Both the position numbers and the translations under genes were made by a program. From contig BFEA01000391.1 of NCBI GenBank assembly GCA_003427395.1, forward strand, positions 843,036-875,472: a stretch of 32,437 nucleotides of DNA. The letters run 5' to 3'. The notes beneath the pieces were generated by a model. It worked only from the letters and a program-made list of their open reading frames with translations. It was not told the origin of the DNA and did no database searches. The stretch comes from Chara braunii (Eukaryota > Streptophyta > Charophyceae > Charales > Characeae). Positions 29,557-32,437 of this stretch are shown here, piece by piece; position 1 is the stretch's first letter; each line of letters opens with the position of its first letter.

Positions 29557-29721
29557 ATAAAAACACAACTCTCTTAGTCCCTTCAGTATCCAACCCATAA
29601 CCTTTTAATATGGTGATCGCTTAGGCCTCGCGCGCAAGACTCAAGATAAAACTGCGCGGATGTTAGGCCTTCCTCATATCGACTAGCAATGCAAGCATAC
29701 CCACGTAGTCGCAACGATGGA

Positions 29722-29977
29722 GTACTATGTAGTACCCATAATTACGCGACCCTCGATAGTCTCGAGGGTCACGTTTCGACACTCGAGTGTCGGCTGACAC
29801 GCGCCTTGAGGGGTTAATCTCTCGAAGCTAGACAACCGCCAAATGCGGTTGAGAACCACACCCTCTTCTGCACCCTGCGGAGAGTGGGTGGTACACAGGT
29901 TCAAACTTGTGGTGGCAGTCAACTCTCGCGGCTTAGGAGGCAAGCTCCGTCATCCAGGGCCTTGAGATAAATCAAGG
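29722..29977. other. Hairpin-dense segment
   Basis: Within 256 bp lie: GTACTA-TG-TAGTAC (29722-29735); GACCCTCGA-TAGTC-TCGAGGGTC (29748-29770); the 16-bp palindrome CGACACTCGAGTGTCG (29777-29792), which overlaps GTGTC-GGCT-GACAC (29787-29800); CAACCGC-CAAAT-GCGGTTG (29833-29851); CACAGGTT-CA-AACTTGTG with one wobble pair (29894-29911); and CCTTGA-GATAAA-TCAAGG (29960-29977). The arms are perfect except where noted. This density suggests structured RNA or a structured DNA element, but I recognise no known family. Confidence 0.6.
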
Positions 29978-30885
29978 GGTTTGACTTTGACGGCTACCAT
30001 GAACTACAACGTGCGACCATAATAACTATAAAAAACAAAAGGTAAAAAGGGGATTCTCCCTTTTCTTTCGAGGCATAGTTTGTTTAACTCTTGCATGCCG
30101 TCACGGCAGACCGTGCCGGTACCAAATGTATGTGTATATGTAAGTGGAAATGTATATATATACATATATGCGGGGTTATGAAATATGAGGCTATCACTTT
30201 TCACAACCATTGTAGGTTCTCATTATGATTACGCTAAGCAGAGGTAAGTTCAAGCATAAATTTGTGTGGTTTCAAACGATCACTCTCACAATAGTAGTGT
30301 GGCTTGTTCATCAACATTCGAAGAATACTCAAACTATCATCAAACTCAATCCAAAGATCTTATACGCACACCTGCGATCACACAAAGTTCAAACAACATC
30401 ACACACCCTAAGGGAGTCAACTTTACTGCGTTTCTGCGGCTTACACCCTGCCTTATGCATACAAGCCCAACCAATTTCCATCAATCCTCAAATAAAGATA
30501 CTTTAAAAATGATCACTTAGAAAAAAAATCTGGGTGAAAATCCCAAGAAACATGGAAAACCTACGAAAGCCAAGGCTTTAGGTTGTGATGCAGAGGCAAA
30601 GAAGTTTGTATCGGAAACCGACCTGTTATCAAGGGATAACAAAAGAATGGTCTTTCGTAGGATCAGGATCAACGAATCAAAGCGTCAATCAAATTCGTTG
30701 ACGTGCACCACAATTCAAGCCAAAGTGGACCACGTACTTCGTTCAAGATAGATGGAGGGCGAACACCACGCCATAGCATATCTCCTTTACTAACATTTAT
30801 CTTACTTTCCTTTGAAGTCATCGAGAGTTTTGACATTACCTTGCCAAAGTTTTCCCTAGCAGAAAATATGTAAACTCTCTAAATT
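29978..30885. other. Unassigned AT-rich region
   Basis: About 900 bp without a supported gene. A TATATATATACATATATG run lies near 30152, and a perfect hairpin TGTTATC-AAGG-GATAACA is at 30624-30641. ORFs of up to 93 codons overlap in two frames and have no motif. Confidence 0.4.
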
Positions 30886-31010
30886 TCATAAAATTTCGGC
30901 AGCACTTCCCGTAGGAAAAGTGTCTTTTCAGAATCTTCAGATGAGAGAAAATGACTAACTCTTTCAGGTTTCTAAAATATTCGGCAGCGCTTCCCGCAGG
31001 GACTAACTTC
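30886..31010 (-). repeat. Two minus-strand copies of the dispersed ~45-bp motif
   Basis: TTCGGCAGCACTTCCCGTAGG (start 30895) and TTCGGCAGCGCTTCCCGCAGG (start 30980), 85 bp apart. Their reverse complement, AAGTGCTGCCGAAATTTTAT for the first, matches the motif at 1111-1130 in all but one base. Confidence 0.6.
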
Positions 31011-31344
31011 TAACACTCACTTGATAGTTAGAGTTGGCGATAGTTTACACGATCCTCTTTTGAAGATGGTATCGTGAGCTACCACTAGTCCTAACTTCTA
31101 GTAAGATCAGTCTTATCATATCCCAAGTTTCCCTTCTCATCAACCATTCGAGTTTATCTATGGCTCCAACACTTGGCGAGCATCTAAACAGCTAAAGCTA
31201 CCAAGAGATGCCCCCAAACGAGAGCCCGCAAACATGCATGGACAAACATCCCTCTCAATCTCACATGAGTTTGATCCAAGTAGTTTGTTAATCTGTGAGT
31301 TCTTTAACCCTCAATAAACCCCGTTTCCTATGGCATAGAGTCAT
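31011..31344. other. Unassigned spacer
   Basis: About 330 bp between the dispersed motif copies and the cassette array. I see no coding or RNA feature. Confidence 0.35.
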
Positions 31345-31680
31345 ACCGCCCCAACTTAGCGGTACGCCTGACCTGCCTAGGCAAAACAAATAGAGTACGC
31401 ACAACTCGACTACCCCAACTTAGCGGTATGCCCAACTTACATGACTTGAACGTATGTCCAGACTGCCCCAACTTAGGGGTGTGCCTTACCCACCATAAAC
31501 TGTGAACATAAAGCGTTTGACCAGACCGCCCCAACTTAGGGGTACACCTGGCTTCTGCTTAACTGACGACATGAAGCATAAGATGACTACCCCAACTTAG
31601 GGGTATGCCTAGTCAGCCTTGAACGAGGTTTACATAGGGCATAGGATAGACTGCCCTAACTTAGGGGTATTCGCAGCCCT
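31345..31680 (+). repeat. Six palindromic cassettes in tandem
   Basis: The core CCCCAACTTAGGGG(T), an interrupted palindrome preceded by GAC(T/C)(G/A) and followed by TATGCC, starts at 31349, 31413, 31466, 31529, 31590 and 31654 (spacing 64, 53, 63, 61, 64). The first two have AGCGG in place of AGGGG, and the last has CCCT. The 37-45 bp between cores share only loose similarity. There is no coding sense. Confidence 0.85.
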
Positions 31681-31772
31681 TAGGCTGCGGTATAGTGGGC
31701 TTCCGCGTCTGTGTCAAGGTATCGCATTTTTGGCGGCGGGCGACCAGAACGCAAAGTGGGTTCTTAGGGGGC

Positions 31773-31773
31773 N
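31773..31773. other. Ambiguous base
   Basis: A single n in GGGGGCnAAAAAAA, next to homopolymers. It is probably an unresolved homopolymer boundary in the assembly. Confidence 0.95.
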
Positions 31774-31858
31774 AAAAAAATTGGGGGACCGGTCCTTGGC
31801 AAAACTGCGGACTACCTACAGCTAGCTCTGCTAGAACCGGGACTTTTGGAAAAAGGAA

Positions 31859-31956
31859 GGACCGGTCCTCGGGTGGAAGTGGACCCCAAACAGAAGTGGG
31901 GGGCGTTGGACCGGACCCAGGGTAGGAGCGGACCTCAAAAAGAAGTGAGGGCATGT
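31859..31956 (+). repeat. Two-copy 49-bp tandem repeat
   Basis: GGACCGG starts each unit (31859, 31908), followed by GGGTGGAAGTGGACC...AGAAGTGGGG or its diverged form. An earlier GGACCGGTCC at 31786 may be a third, truncated unit. Confidence 0.6.
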
Positions 31957-32144
31957 GAACTGCAAAAGGCCCTCAGGCCCAGGCATTGAGCCCCATCTTC
32001 TCAAAACAGGGAGGTTAGGCACAACGAAATAGGCGTTTTGCAAGAGGCAACTTTGACGATTTTTTGTGCTCGAACGAACATGAACGAAAATCTGAAATTT
32101 TGAGAATCCATAGATGAGGTCGTGTTCTTTTCGAAAATAATAAT

Positions 32145-32314
32145 AAAACATTTAAAAAAAATCATTTACACTGCGAAATAATCGTCGTATCGATTCGACA
32201 CATTTTCCATTTTTGCCAGTCAGGCCTGCCTCAGCCAATAAATTTAAAAAAATCATTCCAACTACAAAATAGATCGCGGCCGCAATTTGACCTATATCTA
32301 ATTTTGCCATTCAG

Positions 32315-32320
<6 letters not shown>
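32145..32320 (+). repeat. Diverged duplication, ~90-95 bp
   Basis: ATTTAAAAAAAATCATT...ATTTTTGCCAGTCAGGCCTGCCTC recurs as ATTTAAAAAAATCATTCC...ATTTTGCCATTCAGTCTCCCTC directly after it. There is no coding sense. Confidence 0.5.
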
Positions 32321-32351
<31 letters not shown>

Positions 32352-32430
32352 AGAGTAGCCCCCCCCCCCCTCTCTCTCTCTCTAGTAGGCCTTCCCCTCC
32401 CTCTCTCTCTATTTCTTTTTCTCTCTCACA
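32317..32430 (+). repeat. (CT)n microsatellite block
   Basis: Several CT runs separated by short C-rich interruptions, running to the window end. Confidence 0.9.
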
Positions 32431-32437
32431 CTCGTAA

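Noticed and set aside
31345-31680. CRISPR-like array
   Set aside because: Repeats are short, degenerate and unevenly spaced, there are no cas genes, and the context is eukaryotic.

Overview
The window looks like repeat-dense nuclear DNA from the green plant lineage. The signs are Ty3/gypsy retrotransposons with a chromodomain, primer-binding sites (PBS) matching the plant initiator-Met tRNA, TTTAGGG-type motifs, an LTR G-box, and long CT and GT microsatellites. A charophyte such as Chara fits the style of the polyproteins, but that is an impression and not a test. I recognise no intact host gene. Everything codable is retroelement sequence broken by stops and frameshifts, apart from one doubtful small ORF near 23.1 kb.

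Layout. 1-1275: duplicated modules, a long pyrimidine tract and two copies of a short dispersed motif. 1276-9866: a complete but dead Ty3/gypsy element (element 1). It has two LTRs of 1177 and 1083 bp with TGCAA/TTGCA ends, a PBS, gag, protease, RT, RNase H, integrase and a decayed chromodomain, and a probable 4-bp target duplication. 9867-10860: AT-rich DNA holding a probable small inverted-repeat transposon and telomere-like motifs. 10875-17612: the internal region of a second chromovirus (element 2). It is GC-rich, has no LTR I can identify, carries a Pro-rich insertion in RNase H, and has in-frame stops that are almost all TAG. 18766-22160 (minus strand): the 5' end of a third gypsy element (element 3), with an LTR, an exact 12-nt PBS match and a gag fragment. 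22161-28800: a mosaic with two copies of a 410-bp repeat, a TATA-type promoter behind five 24-bp repeats, a second PBS-like site and a 507-bp inverted-repeat element. 28800-32437: a short transposon with a perfect 8-bp target duplication, a hairpin cluster, a tandem array of palindromic cassettes, and microsatellites.

The gypsy genes would have worked as self-contained units: Gag makes the particle, protease cuts the polyprotein, RT/RNase H copies the RNA from the tRNA primer, and integrase with its chromodomain inserts the copy into chromatin. All three elements are dead as they stand. The observations most worth following are the TAG-only decay of element 2, its RNase H insertion, the two related inverted-repeat elements, the hairpin cluster, the palindromic cassette array, and the promoter-like block at 22.9-23.1 kb.
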